Source: Thermocrinis ruber (lineage in GTDB: Bacteria > Aquificota > Aquificia > Aquificales > Aquificaceae). From it: a DNA stretch of 64,000 nucleotides. Made by a program: the position numbers and the translations under genes. The stretch spans positions 1,457,038 through 1,521,037 of the forward strand of contig NZ_CP007028.1 of assembly GCF_000512735.1 (NCBI RefSeq), in the 5' to 3' direction. Shown in pieces: positions 1 through 8,447 of this stretch; the stretch's first letter is position 1; the number at the start of each line of letters is the position of its first letter. The notes below the pieces were generated by a model. The model was not told the DNA's origin, did not search any database, and saw only the letters and a list, made by a program, of their open reading frames with translations.

Positions 1-1
1 T

Positions 2-347
2 CAAAACCTAAAAAAGGGCTACCGCACACCTCTTATAAGGGTGCACTCCCAAAGAAAGATAGAGGAGCAGGCAAAGGTTGATAAATACACCTGGTATGTG
101 AAATTGGCAGAGGGAGAGGGAATTGGCACCTTGGCAAGGCTAGAAGCCTTTGGCAATTTGCCAAAAGAAAAGGTTAAAGAACTTGCCGATTTAACCGCGG
201 GCGTCCTGCCTATGTTTGCCAGTGCGCCCTTTCAGGACCCAAGGTCACCACAGAATTTACTACCCATAAAGGTTTTGGAAAACACCCTCAGAAAACATCT
301 TGGAGCACCAGACATAGCAAGAAAGAGACTTCAGGAAATCTTTTTAA

Positions 348-355
<8 letters not shown>
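2..355 (+). CDS. NurA-like nuclease, C-terminal part (5' truncated by window edge)
   Basis: The reading frame is open from the first bases of the window, so only the last ~117 residues are present. The segment with DPRSPQNLLPI followed by LENTLRKHLG resembles the C-terminal end of NurA-domain proteins, 5'-3' nucleases that work with the HerA helicase/translocase in DNA end processing. The nuclease active-site residues lie upstream of the window, so the call rests on this tail only. The GTG at 41 is in frame but is internal, not a start. The stop overlaps the next gene by 8 bases, suggesting co-transcription. It could be another protein with a similar C-terminus. Confidence 0.55.
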
Positions 356-1275
<920 letters not shown>

Positions 1276-1284
1276 TATATAAAT

Positions 1285-1290
1285 ATTATA
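1285..1290 (-). promoter_or_regulatory. -10 element for tRNA-fMet
   Basis: A perfect TATAAT on the minus strand ends 9 nt before the tRNA 5' end. The TAA stop of the upstream peptidase gene is embedded in it. No good -35 is seen at 16-18 bp. Confidence 0.6.
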
Positions 1291-2353
1291 ACTCAATCAA
1301 GTCAAGGGACACCTCAGAGAGCACTTCACCCACACCCTTCACAACTGCCACCATGTTTTCAAGCCTCACTCCAAACTTGCCCGGTAGGTATATACCCGGC
1401 TCAATGGTAAAGACCATTCCTTCCTCTATGGGTTCTTCTGAGCCCTTTCCTTTGTAATAGAGCCTTGGATGTTCGTGAATTTCTATACCCACACCGTGTC
1501 CCGTGCTGTGGGTAAAGTATTTGCCAAAGCCCTTCTTTTTTATATACTCCCTTGCGGTTCTGTCTATTTCACCTATGGGAGTTCCCACCTTCACCTTCTC
1601 CAAGGCAAAGAGGTGGGCATCTTTGACCACTTGATAGACCTTTTTAAATTCATCGTCTGCCTTTCCCAAGTAGATCGTTCTGGTAAAATCCGTGCAGTAG
1701 TTTTTGTATAGAATGCCCATATCTATCAGCAGAGGTCCCTTTTGTTCTATCCTTCTCTGGGAAGTTTCCCAATGAGGAACTGCAGAACCCTCTGCAAAGG
1801 CAACTATGGCGGGAAAGCTCTCGCCCATTGCACCCATTTCAAAGGCCCTTCTAACTATAAAACCCCTCAGGTCCAACTCAGTCATCCCCGGCTTTACAAA
1901 CTCAAGGAGTTCCCTGTAAATTTGGTCTGCCTTCAAAACTCCCTCTTTCATTATCTTTATTTCCTCAGTACTTTTTATAGCCCTCAGTTTTCCAAGAAAG
2001 TTGCTAAAGCCCACCCATTGTATGTCCCTTGAACGTAGAGATTTTCTAAAGGCACAGCTTACCCTGTCCTCCTCGTACCCTACCCTTTTTATTCCCAGCT
2101 TTTTTATAGTTTGCTTTATAGTCCTGTGCATGGAGGATTTTACCAAAACAGCCTGCCATCCCTCCCCCAAAGTTCCCTTTGCCCTCTCGTAATATCGTGC
2201 GTCTGTAAAAAGGTAAAAGCCCTCCTTAGTGGCAAGCACGTAGGCGTTGGAGGACCTAAAACCAGAAAGGTAAAGCACGTTTGCCTGAAAGCTAAAAAGG
2301 AATCCGTCTAAACCCCTTTCCTCAAGCAGCCCTATAACCTTCTTTTCCCTCAT
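1286..2353 (-). CDS. pepP: Xaa-Pro aminopeptidase (M24 family)
   Basis: A 355-residue cytoplasmic metallopeptidase that removes N-terminal residues preceding proline. The M24 metal ligands are all visible in order: DMG...CTDFTR (two Asp), HSTGHGVG (His), FTIEPGIY (Glu) and VRLENM (Glu). The N-terminal creatinase-type domain begins at GLLEERGLDGF. I chose the ATG at 2353, not the upstream in-frame ATG at 2374: it is preceded by AGGAGAA at good spacing and forms an ATGA overlap with the rpoN stop, so it is translationally coupled to rpoN. Confidence 0.93.
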   Translation of the reverse strand: MREKKVIGLLEERGLDGFLFSFQANVLYLSGFRSSNAYVLATKEGFYLFTDARYYERAKGTLGEGWQAVLVKSSMHRTIKQTIKKLGIKRVGYEEDRVSCAFRKSLRSRDIQWVGFSNFLGKLRAIKSTEEIKIMKEGVLKADQIYRELLEFVKPGMTELDLRGFIVRRAFEMGAMGESFPAIVAFAEGSAVPHWETSQRRIEQKGPLLIDMGILYKNYCTDFTRTIYLGKADDEFKKVYQVVKDAHLFALEKVKVGTPIGEIDRTAREYIKKKGFGKYFTHSTGHGVGIEIHEHPRLYYKGKGSEEPIEEGMVFTIEPGIYLPGKFGVRLENMVAVVKGVGEVLSEVSLDLIEL

Positions 2354-3459
2354 AGCATTCTCCTGTACTTGCATACGGTCCTACGGGAAAGCTCTATGCC
2401 CTTTTCCCTCAAAAGCTCCGCCACTTTGGCATCGCTGAGCTTACCGTGTTTTTGAAGGATCTCCTTCATTGCCCTAAGGACCTGCTCCCTGCTGTAGCCC
2501 CCCTTGGACCTCCTTTGAAAGAAGAACCTAAGAGGATAGATCCCGGTGGGTGTTTTTACGTATTTGTTGGAAATAAGTCTGCTTATAACGGAGACGCTAA
2601 CGCCAAGCTTTTGTGCAACCTCTGTTAGCTCCAAAGCCTTAAGAGGACCAATACCCAACAGAAAGTCCTCCTGCCTTTCTACCACCAAGTTTATGCACCC
2701 TCTTAGAAGTTTTCTCCTTAAGTCCAGCAGTTTTTTCCACCGGAGGGCTCTTTCCTTTTCTTCCCTTTCTCCCTCTCGGACCTCAAAGTCTATAAAATCC
2801 TCCATCAAAAGCACCAGCCAACCGTCCTGATCCCTCTCAAGGATCACATCCACACTGCCCACCTTGTAAGGGCTCTGCTCTCCTTCAAAGGGCGTTAGCC
2901 TCAGCCGGGTAGCGATGTCCTTTACCCTTTGATCTCCTACACCTGTCTTTAAAAACTCCAACACCTTTTGACAGAGCTCCGGCTCCTCTGGATAAAGTTC
3001 CCTCAGTTGGACGCAGAAGAATTCTTCATAGTTCTTGGAAGCGATGCCCACGGGCTCAAGCTCGGTCATTATAAACTCTCTGAGATCCTCTACGAATTCT
3101 TTGGAAGTTCCAAACTCTTTGGCTATCTGGGCTTCATCGCCCACAAAAAAGCCCCTGTGGTCCAACTGATGGAGAATTGCCAAGGCAACTTCCAGTTCTT
3201 CCTCATCAAGCTCAACCTTTAGTTGATTCATTATGCTTTCCCATTGGCTTTGGCTAAAGGGTATCTCCCTCTGTGGAACCTCCTCAGAAAAGAAGAACCT
3301 TGGCTTTCTTCTAACAAAGTGCGTTATGCATCTATTCTTTTGGGCTTCTTCTTCCAACTGCTCTAAAAGGCTTTCGGTGGACTTTTCCAAAAGACCCACA
3401 AAGGGACCAAGCACAACGCTTAAGCTTGGCTTGGTTTTGATGGTAGTTTTTAGTTTCAT
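2350..3459 (-). CDS. rpoN: RNA polymerase sigma-54 factor (short form)
   Basis: Directs core RNA polymerase to -24/-12 promoters that need AAA+ activators. C-terminal evidence is strong: a helix-turn-helix region, LTEVAQKLGVSVSVISRLI then NKYVKTPTGIYPLRFFF, and a divergent RpoN box SRRTVCKYRRML near the C-terminus (consensus ARRTVAKYRE). At 369 residues it is shorter than the usual 450-500. The N-terminal region I is present (about residues 11-45) but poor in the glutamines that usually characterise it. It sits between cdaA and pepP on the minus strand, 4 nt after the cdaA stop. No sigma-54 activator gene is seen in the window. Confidence 0.93.
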   Translation of the reverse strand: MKLKTTIKTKPSLSVVLGPFVGLLEKSTESLLEQLEEEAQKNRCITHFVRRKPRFFFSEEVPQREIPFSQSQWESIMNQLKVELDEEELEVALAILHQLDHRGFFVGDEAQIAKEFGTSKEFVEDLREFIMTELEPVGIASKNYEEFFCVQLRELYPEEPELCQKVLEFLKTGVGDQRVKDIATRLRLTPFEGEQSPYKVGSVDVILERDQDGWLVLLMEDFIDFEVREGEREEKERALRWKKLLDLRRKLLRGCINLVVERQEDFLLGIGPLKALELTEVAQKLGVSVSVISRLISNKYVKTPTGIYPLRFFFQRRSKGGYSREQVLRAMKEILQKHGKLSDAKVAELLREKGIELSRRTVCKYRRML

Positions 3460-3463
3460 AGCT

Positions 3464-4216
3464 TTATAGATTAATGCCCAGTTCCTTTAAAAGCAAGCTC
3501 TTTAAAAGTTCTTGATCCAAGTTCCTGTGAAACTTACCACCCACTGCTACGGATATTTCTCCCGTCTCTTCGGAGACTATAACCGCTATGGCGTCAGATT
3601 CTTCCGATATTCCCAGTCCAGCCCTATGCCTTGTGCCATACTTTCTGGGAATTTCCGAAGACTTGGATAAGGGTAGCACGCAGGATGCGTAGGCTATCCT
3701 ATCTCCCCTTATTACAACCGCACCGTCGTGCAAAGGAGTAAGAGGGTCAAATATGGTGATAAGAAGCTCCACTGAGACCACTGCGTCAATGGTCACACAG
3801 CCCTCCAAAAGAGGTTCCAAGTTCTGATTTCTCTCTATCACTATCAGGGCACCTATCTGCCTTTCGGACATAAAAGCACAGGCACGCACTATTCTTTCTA
3901 CAACCCTTTCCTCCAAAGGTTTAGAGGAGGTTAGCTTGGTAGCCTGACCCAGTTTGCTAAGGGCTTTTCTGATCTCCGGCTGAAAGATCACCACCAAAGA
4001 AAAGAGTCCCACCGTCCAGAGTTTTTCAAAGATGGTGGAAACCGTCTTCAGGTCCAGAAGGCTGGCAAGAGCCCATATTAGCGCCAAAAAAATCAAACCC
4101 TTGAGTATTTGAATACCCTTTGTGATCCTAAGAAAGTAAAGCACAGCATACACAAACAGAGAAGTCCCCAGTATATCCAGAAGGTCCTTGTAGGATATAA
4201 ACTCAAAAATCTCCAT
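3464..4216 (-). CDS. cdaA: Diadenylate cyclase, CdaA type (c-di-AMP synthase)
   Basis: Makes cyclic di-AMP from two ATP. About 250 residues: three N-terminal membrane helices (roughly residues 10-85), then a DAC domain with both catalytic motifs, DGA at 164-166 and RHRAGLG at 196-202. This is the CdaA (YbbP/DacA) architecture, not DisA. The start overlaps the end of folP by 14 bases, so the two are co-transcribed. The usual CdaR regulator gene is not adjacent. Confidence 0.95.
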   Translation of the reverse strand: MEIFEFISYKDLLDILGTSLFVYAVLYFLRITKGIQILKGLIFLALIWALASLLDLKTVSTIFEKLWTVGLFSLVVIFQPEIRKALSKLGQATKLTSSKPLEERVVERIVRACAFMSERQIGALIVIERNQNLEPLLEGCVTIDAVVSVELLITIFDPLTPLHDGAVVIRGDRIAYASCVLPLSKSSEIPRKYGTRHRAGLGISEESDAIAVIVSEETGEISVAVGGKFHRNLDQELLKSLLLKELGINL

Positions 4217-5390
4217 AGGTCCTCACCGTGTCCAAAAGGGCTAAAAACTCCCTCGTCTCTTTTACGTCGTGCACCCTGACGATGTGGGCACCTTTCACCA
4301 CTGCGTAGGCAAGGGCACCAAGGCTTCCGTATAGCCTCTCTTTAGGCTCCGTTTTTTTCCTCAAAAGCCCCTCCAACACAAGACCAATAAAGGATTTCCT
4401 TGAGACTCCCACCAGTATAGGTGCCCCAAAGATTTTGTATTCGTTTAAGCGCTTGAGAATTTCCACGTTGTGCTCTGGAAGTTTCCCAAAGCCTATGCCT
4501 GGGTCTATTATAACCTGCCCTTTGTAGCCCAATGCCTTCAGCCTACCGAGCCTTTCCCACAGCCACCCAATAGACTCATGAACCACATCCTCATAGACTA
4601 TGGTCATACTTTTCCAATCCTCCGGTCTTCCCTTTATGTGGTTGAGAACATAAGGGCATTGATACTGAGAAACCACTTCAAACATCTTTGGGTCAAAGGT
4701 CCCTCCGCTTATGTCGTTTATGATATCTGCGCCCTCTTCAAGGCATGCCTTAGCAACCTCCGCCTTGTATGTATCCACCGAGATCCAGACCTTTGGAAGC
4801 TCTTTTCTCACCTCCTTTAGAACGGGCAGAACCCTTTTTAGCTCTTCCTCCGCACTGATCCTCTGAGAACCAGGCCTCGTAGATTCTCCCCCAATGTCTA
4901 TGATCTCCGCCCCCTCTTCCGCCATCTGCACCGCCCTTTTTACCGCAGAGCTTGTCTCTAAGTAAAGCCCACCGTCGGAGAAAGAGTCAGGAGTTACGTT
5001 AAGAACGCCCATTATGGCAGTCTTTATGCCCAAGGGCAGAATTTTGTAGTTGAACTGAAGCTTAAAGGACTTTTTCCGATAATTTATCAACGCTTGCAGA
5101 ATTTCAAGGGCTAAATCCTTGTGAAATTGGGAAAGACACCGGCAGAATTCTTTTATCTGGGCTTCTGTGCCCGAAAGGGCAAACCGGTTTTCGCTTTGGT
5201 ATGCGTGCAAACAGCCCTGCCTTGCACACTCAAAGAAAACCTGAGGGTTTATCTGTCTGTTTTCAAAATACAGCACCCTGTGGACTCCTTCGTGGCTCCT
5301 CTGCTCCGCCTCCCTAAAAAAAACGCCCACCTTGTCCTTTAAAAACCTATAAAAGTGGTCCTTGTCTCCAAATTCTTTTAGAACCAACAT
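4203..5390 (-). CDS. folP: Dihydropteroate synthase with N-terminal extension
   Basis: Condenses p-aminobenzoate with hydroxymethyl-dihydropterin diphosphate in folate synthesis. The core starts at about residue 118 with MGVLNVTPDSFSDGG (residues 127-141), followed by IDIGGESTRPG, the NDISGG segment and DPGIGFGK. Total length is 395 residues against about 280 for the minimal enzyme. The first ~115 residues form an extra domain I do not recognise, containing several Cys residues. The ATG overlaps the secF stop (TGATG). folK and pabB of the same pathway are elsewhere in the window. Confidence 0.95.
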   Translation of the reverse strand: MLVLKEFGDKDHFYRFLKDKVGVFFREAEQRSHEGVHRVLYFENRQINPQVFFECARQGCLHAYQSENRFALSGTEAQIKEFCRCLSQFHKDLALEILQALINYRKKSFKLQFNYKILPLGIKTAIMGVLNVTPDSFSDGGLYLETSSAVKRAVQMAEEGAEIIDIGGESTRPGSQRISAEEELKRVLPVLKEVRKELPKVWISVDTYKAEVAKACLEEGADIINDISGGTFDPKMFEVVSQYQCPYVLNHIKGRPEDWKSMTIVYEDVVHESIGWLWERLGRLKALGYKGQVIIDPGIGFGKLPEHNVEILKRLNEYKIFGAPILVGVSRKSFIGLVLEGLLRKKTEPKERLYGSLGALAYAVVKGAHIVRVHDVKETREFLALLDTVRTYGDF

Positions 5391-6244
5391 CAGGCTGGCA
5401 CTTCCTTTAGGAAAAATCTCTTTATATCCAACACGAGGGCACTTGCCACAAAGATGGAAGACAGAGTCCCCACCACCACACCAACCACAAAGGCAAACAT
5501 AATGTTAGACAGGGCTGGTCCCCCAAGCACAAAGAGGACAAGGGATACCACAAAGGTCGTTAGGGAGGTCATCAAGGTCCTTGAAAGGGTTTGGTTTATG
5601 GAGATGTTTATCAGACTTTCAAAGTCTGTGCCCTTTCTGATCCTTAGGTTTTCCCTTATCCTGTCAAAGACTACCACCGTATCCGTCACTGAATATCCCG
5701 CCACAATAAGGAGAGAAGCTATAACATCCAAGCCCACCTCAAACTGGGTGAGAGAGTATGCCCCCACCACTATCAAAACATCGTGGGCTAAGGCAAGGAT
5801 GGCACCCAAGCCCCAGATGGGTTCAAAGCGGTAGGCCAAGTATAGGAGTATGCCCAAAAGGGCTGTTATTATTGACCAAAAGGCTTTGTTTCTCAGCTCC
5901 TTGCTGACAATACCTCCTATAGTCTCCATCCTCAGAAGCTGATAGTCTCCTAAAGTTTTTAAGGCGTTAAGTGCCTTATCCCTTGGCTCATCCACCCTCA
6001 ACCTTACGATCACGGTCCCCTGGGCAGTATCTTGCACCCGAAATGCGCGCAATCCCGCAGTTTCCATAGCTTTCCTAACATCCCCCAAGGACACTTTCCT
6101 TTCAAACCGAACCTCCATAAGGGTGCCACCGGTAAAGTCCAGTCCCAAGTTCAAACCCTTCCAAAAAAGTAAAAACACAGAAAGTCCAATAAGAAGCAGA
6201 GAAACCCCGTAGGCATAATACCTGAACCTCATAAACTCAATCAT
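5390..6244 (-). CDS. secF: Protein translocase subunit SecF
   Basis: Membrane partner of SecD that uses the proton gradient to help complete export through SecYEG. Visible features: a first membrane helix, the periplasmic P1 start [14 protein letters not shown], and the conserved transmembrane segment with [13 protein letters not shown] placed the start at the ATG at 6244 (product begins [10 protein letters not shown]), which matches family N-termini. A TTG at 6292 is also in frame and would add 16 residues. secD is not adjacent, although the two genes are usually neighbours. Confidence 0.92.
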   Translation of the reverse strand: MIEFMRFRYYAYGVSLLLIGLSVFLLFWKGLNLGLDFTGGTLMEVRFERKVSLGDVRKAMETAGLRAFRVQDTAQGTVIVRLRVDEPRDKALNALKTLGDYQLLRMETIGGIVSKELRNKAFWSIITALLGILLYLAYRFEPIWGLGAILALAHDVLIVVGAYSLTQFEVGLDVIASLLIVAGYSVTDTVVVFDRIRENLRIRKGTDFESLINISINQTLSRTLMTSLTTFVVSLVLFVLGGPALSNIMFAFVVGVVVGTLSSIFVASALVLDIKRFFLKEVPA

Positions 6245-6282
6245 TGCAGAGTATAGTTTATCATTTTTATCATTAAAAGGCT

Positions 6283-7302
6283 TTAGCCCCAAACCCCCGC
6301 TATCTCAAAACCACAAACCTCACACTTACCTTCCCTGAGTTTTACCTTTACCCGTTCTCCCAAGTATCCGCTCCTTTCTATAACTATGTGCCCACAGGAT
6401 GGACAGTAAGTGGAGGTTAAGCTTTGGTCTGCATAGTTCCCCACATACACATACCTAAGCCCCTCCTCCTTTCCTATCTCATAAGCCCTTTTAAGGGTGG
6501 ACACAGGTGTGGGTGGTAGGTCTCCCATTAGATAGGCTGGGAAAAACCTGGATATGTGCCAGGGAATGTCCGGAGAAAGCTCTCTTATGAACCTTGTTAT
6601 TGCCCTAATTTCACCTTCTGAATCGTTGTAGCCGGGTATCAGAAGGGTGGTGATCTCTATCCATATGCCCAGCTTATAAGCCTTCTCTATGGTTTTTAGA
6701 ACGGGTTTTAACCTTGCCCCGCATATCCTTTGATAAAAATCATCGGAGAAGGACTTTAGGTCTATGTTCATTGCGGAAAGGAATGGCACAGACCTTTCAA
6801 GCACCTCCTCCGTCTCATAACCACTGGAAACGAATATGTTCTTTATGCCCCTCTCATAAGCAAGCTTCATAATATCGTAGGCAAACTCAAAGAATATCAC
6901 GGGCTCGTTGTAGGTGTAAGATATGGAGGGTATATTAAACCTTTCCGCAATGCTCACAATCTCCTGAGGAGAGTATTCCTCTCCAAAGACCCTGTAATTG
7001 TTCAGTTGGGGATACTGGGATATCTCCCAGTTTTGGCAAAACTTACAGGACAGGTTGCATCCTACGGTGCCCAGAGAAAGGGTGGCAGTTCCGGGAAGAA
7101 AGTGATAAAGAGGCTTTTTCTCCACAGGGTCTATGTTCAAGGCTGAGACTAAACCATAAACAGTAAGATAGAGCTCTCCTCCTCTGTTTAGCCTCACTCC
7201 GCATTTGCCATACTCTCCCTCCTTTAAAACGCACCTTTGCATACACGCCTTACAAAGCACCTTTTGGTCCTTCTTCTCCGACATCCAAGCTATCCTCATC
7301 AT
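6283..7302 (-). CDS. amrS: AmmeMemoRadiSam system radical SAM enzyme
   Basis: A radical SAM protein of about 339 residues. The cluster-binding motif CNLSCKFC has cysteines at 82, 86 and 89 (CxxxCxxC). Extra Cys clusters flank it: CKAC...C...C at residues 17-34 and CPSC...CEVC near the C-terminus, probably metal sites. Family members occur with MEMO-like and AMMECR1-like partners; the reaction is not established. The MEMO partner is divergent 19 bp away; no AMMECR1 gene is in the window. The start at 7302 is favoured because a -10-like TAAATT ends 8 nt before it. ATGs at 7299 and 7284 are alternatives. Confidence 0.9.
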   Translation of the reverse strand: MMRIAWMSEKKDQKVLCKACMQRCVLKEGEYGKCGVRLNRGGELYLTVYGLVSALNIDPVEKKPLYHFLPGTATLSLGTVGCNLSCKFCQNWEISQYPQLNNYRVFGEEYSPQEIVSIAERFNIPSISYTYNEPVIFFEFAYDIMKLAYERGIKNIFVSSGYETEEVLERSVPFLSAMNIDLKSFSDDFYQRICGARLKPVLKTIEKAYKLGIWIEITTLLIPGYNDSEGEIRAITRFIRELSPDIPWHISRFFPAYLMGDLPPTPVSTLKRAYEIGKEEGLRYVYVGNYADQSLTSTYCPSCGHIVIERSGYLGERVKVKLREGKCEVCGFEIAGVWG

Positions 7303-7304
7303 CT

Positions 7305-7321
7305 GAATTAAATTTATCCCT
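7305..7321. promoter_or_regulatory. Compact bidirectional promoter amrS/amrB
   Basis: The whole 19-bp gap between the divergent genes is AT-rich around the palindrome TAAATTTA. TAAATT (7309-7314) ends 7 nt before the amrB GTG. Its mirror copy on the minus strand (7316-7311) ends 8 nt before the amrS ATG. Neither gene has a Shine-Dalgarno sequence, so both mRNAs are predicted to be leaderless. Confidence 0.5.
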
Positions 7322-8095
7322 GTGAAGGTAAGAAAACCTGCAGTAGCAGGAAGTTTTTATCCAAAGGATCCAGAAACTCTGAAAAGCTTGGTGGATAAGC
7401 TGTTGGAAAAGAACACCAAAGAAGAGCCTGTCGGGGTCATATCTCCCCATGCGGGATATGTATACAGTGGCAAAGTGGCGGGAAAGGTCCTTGGGCTTTT
7501 GGGTGGAAAGGAGCTAAAGGTACTGCTGATTGGACCATCGCACTTTGTGGATTTTGAAGGTATATCCTTCGGTGATTACCAATTTTTTGAAACACCCTTG
7601 GGAAGGGTAAAGGTAGATTGGGAAAGAATTGAAGAGTTTTTGAGGCTATACCGGTTACCTCATGCTTTGGACAATAGACCCCATATGTGGGAACATTCTT
7701 TGGAAGTTCAACTGCCCTTCCTGCAGAGACTATCTCCAAACTTAACCATAGTGCCCATTGTTTATGGTAGGATTGACCCGGAAACTTTAGCGGAGTTTAT
7801 GGAATTCTTCTTAGAGGATGACACACACTTCGTGGTAAGCTCTGACCTAAGCCACTATTACCCGGAGGAGATCGCAAGGTGGATAGACGAACACTGCCAC
7901 AGGGGTATTGTTGAAGGAGATAGAGAAAGCCTAAAAACATGCGAAGCTTGTGGTAAGGTTGGCATCCTTGCATCCCTCATAATAGCCCAAAGGAAAAAGC
8001 TAAAGCCCAAGCTGATAGCTTACGACACCTCCGCCTCCGCCTTTGGAGATAAAAAGGCAGTGGTAGGCTACGGAGGTTATGCTTTTTTCCAATAG
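7322..8095 (+). CDS. amrB: AmmeMemoRadiSam system protein B (MEMO1 family)
   Basis: A 257-residue MEMO-like protein, homologous to extradiol dioxygenase-fold proteins. It opens with the family signature VRKPAVAGSFYP, followed by GVISPHAGYVYSG (residues 38-50), PHMWEHSLEVQLPFLQ and SSDLSHYYP, which carry the conserved His/Asp residues of the putative metal pocket. Start is GTG with no ribosome binding site. It is divergent from its radical SAM partner, an arrangement that keeps the pair linked. Confidence 0.93.
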   Translation: MKVRKPAVAGSFYPKDPETLKSLVDKLLEKNTKEEPVGVISPHAGYVYSGKVAGKVLGLLGGKELKVLLIGPSHFVDFEGISFGDYQFFETPLGRVKVDWERIEEFLRLYRLPHALDNRPHMWEHSLEVQLPFLQRLSPNLTIVPIVYGRIDPETLAEFMEFFLEDDTHFVVSSDLSHYYPEEIARWIDEHCHRGIVEGDRESLKTCEACGKVGILASLIIAQRKKLKPKLIAYDTSASAFGDKKAVVGYGGYAFFQ

Positions 8096-8098
8096 GCT

Positions 8099-8104
8099 TA
8101 TATT
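8099..8104 (+). promoter_or_regulatory. -10-like element upstream of DUF29 remnant
   Basis: TATATT ends exactly 7 nt before the ATG at 8112, the spacing seen for predicted leaderless genes elsewhere in this window. Confidence 0.4.
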
Positions 8105-8111
8105 TAAACCC

Positions 8112-8427
8112 ATGGAACTAAAAATCCAACAACTCAAGGAGCTCTACGAAAAAGACTTTCTACTTTTGTTGGAAGAGAATTTAAAGCTTTTGGAAAACAA
8201 AGAATACGACCTCGTAGATTGGGATAACCTTTTGGAGGAGATAAGGCACATAGGACAAAGGCATTTGGATGCGGTCATAAGCCAAATGGTTTGAAAAGCC
8301 CAAAAACCACGACCTTGCCCAAAAATACTTTGGGAGCATTCCCACCGAGAAAGACTTTCCTAAAGACTGCCCTTACACCTTTAAACAGATACTTGAATAC
8401 AAACCCTGGTTAAAGGATAAAACTTAG
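8112..8427 (+). pseudogene. DUF29 family protein, frameshifted and internally deleted
   Basis: The first part (8112-8294) encodes a DUF29 N-terminus (LKELYEKDFLLLLEENLKLL, then LVDWDNLLEEIRHIGQRH) but stops after ISQMV. The next frame continues without a start from about 8281 to the TAG at 8427 and encodes the family's C-terminal motif FPKDCPYTFKQILEYKPW. The two pieces together are about 105 residues, shorter than the usual ~140, so both a frameshift and an internal deletion are likely. DUF29 has no established function and often occurs in multicopy, mobile-like genes. An ATG at 8079 is also in frame but lies inside amrB. Confidence 0.8.
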
Positions 8428-8447
8428 CCTTAAAATATTTCCTTCCC

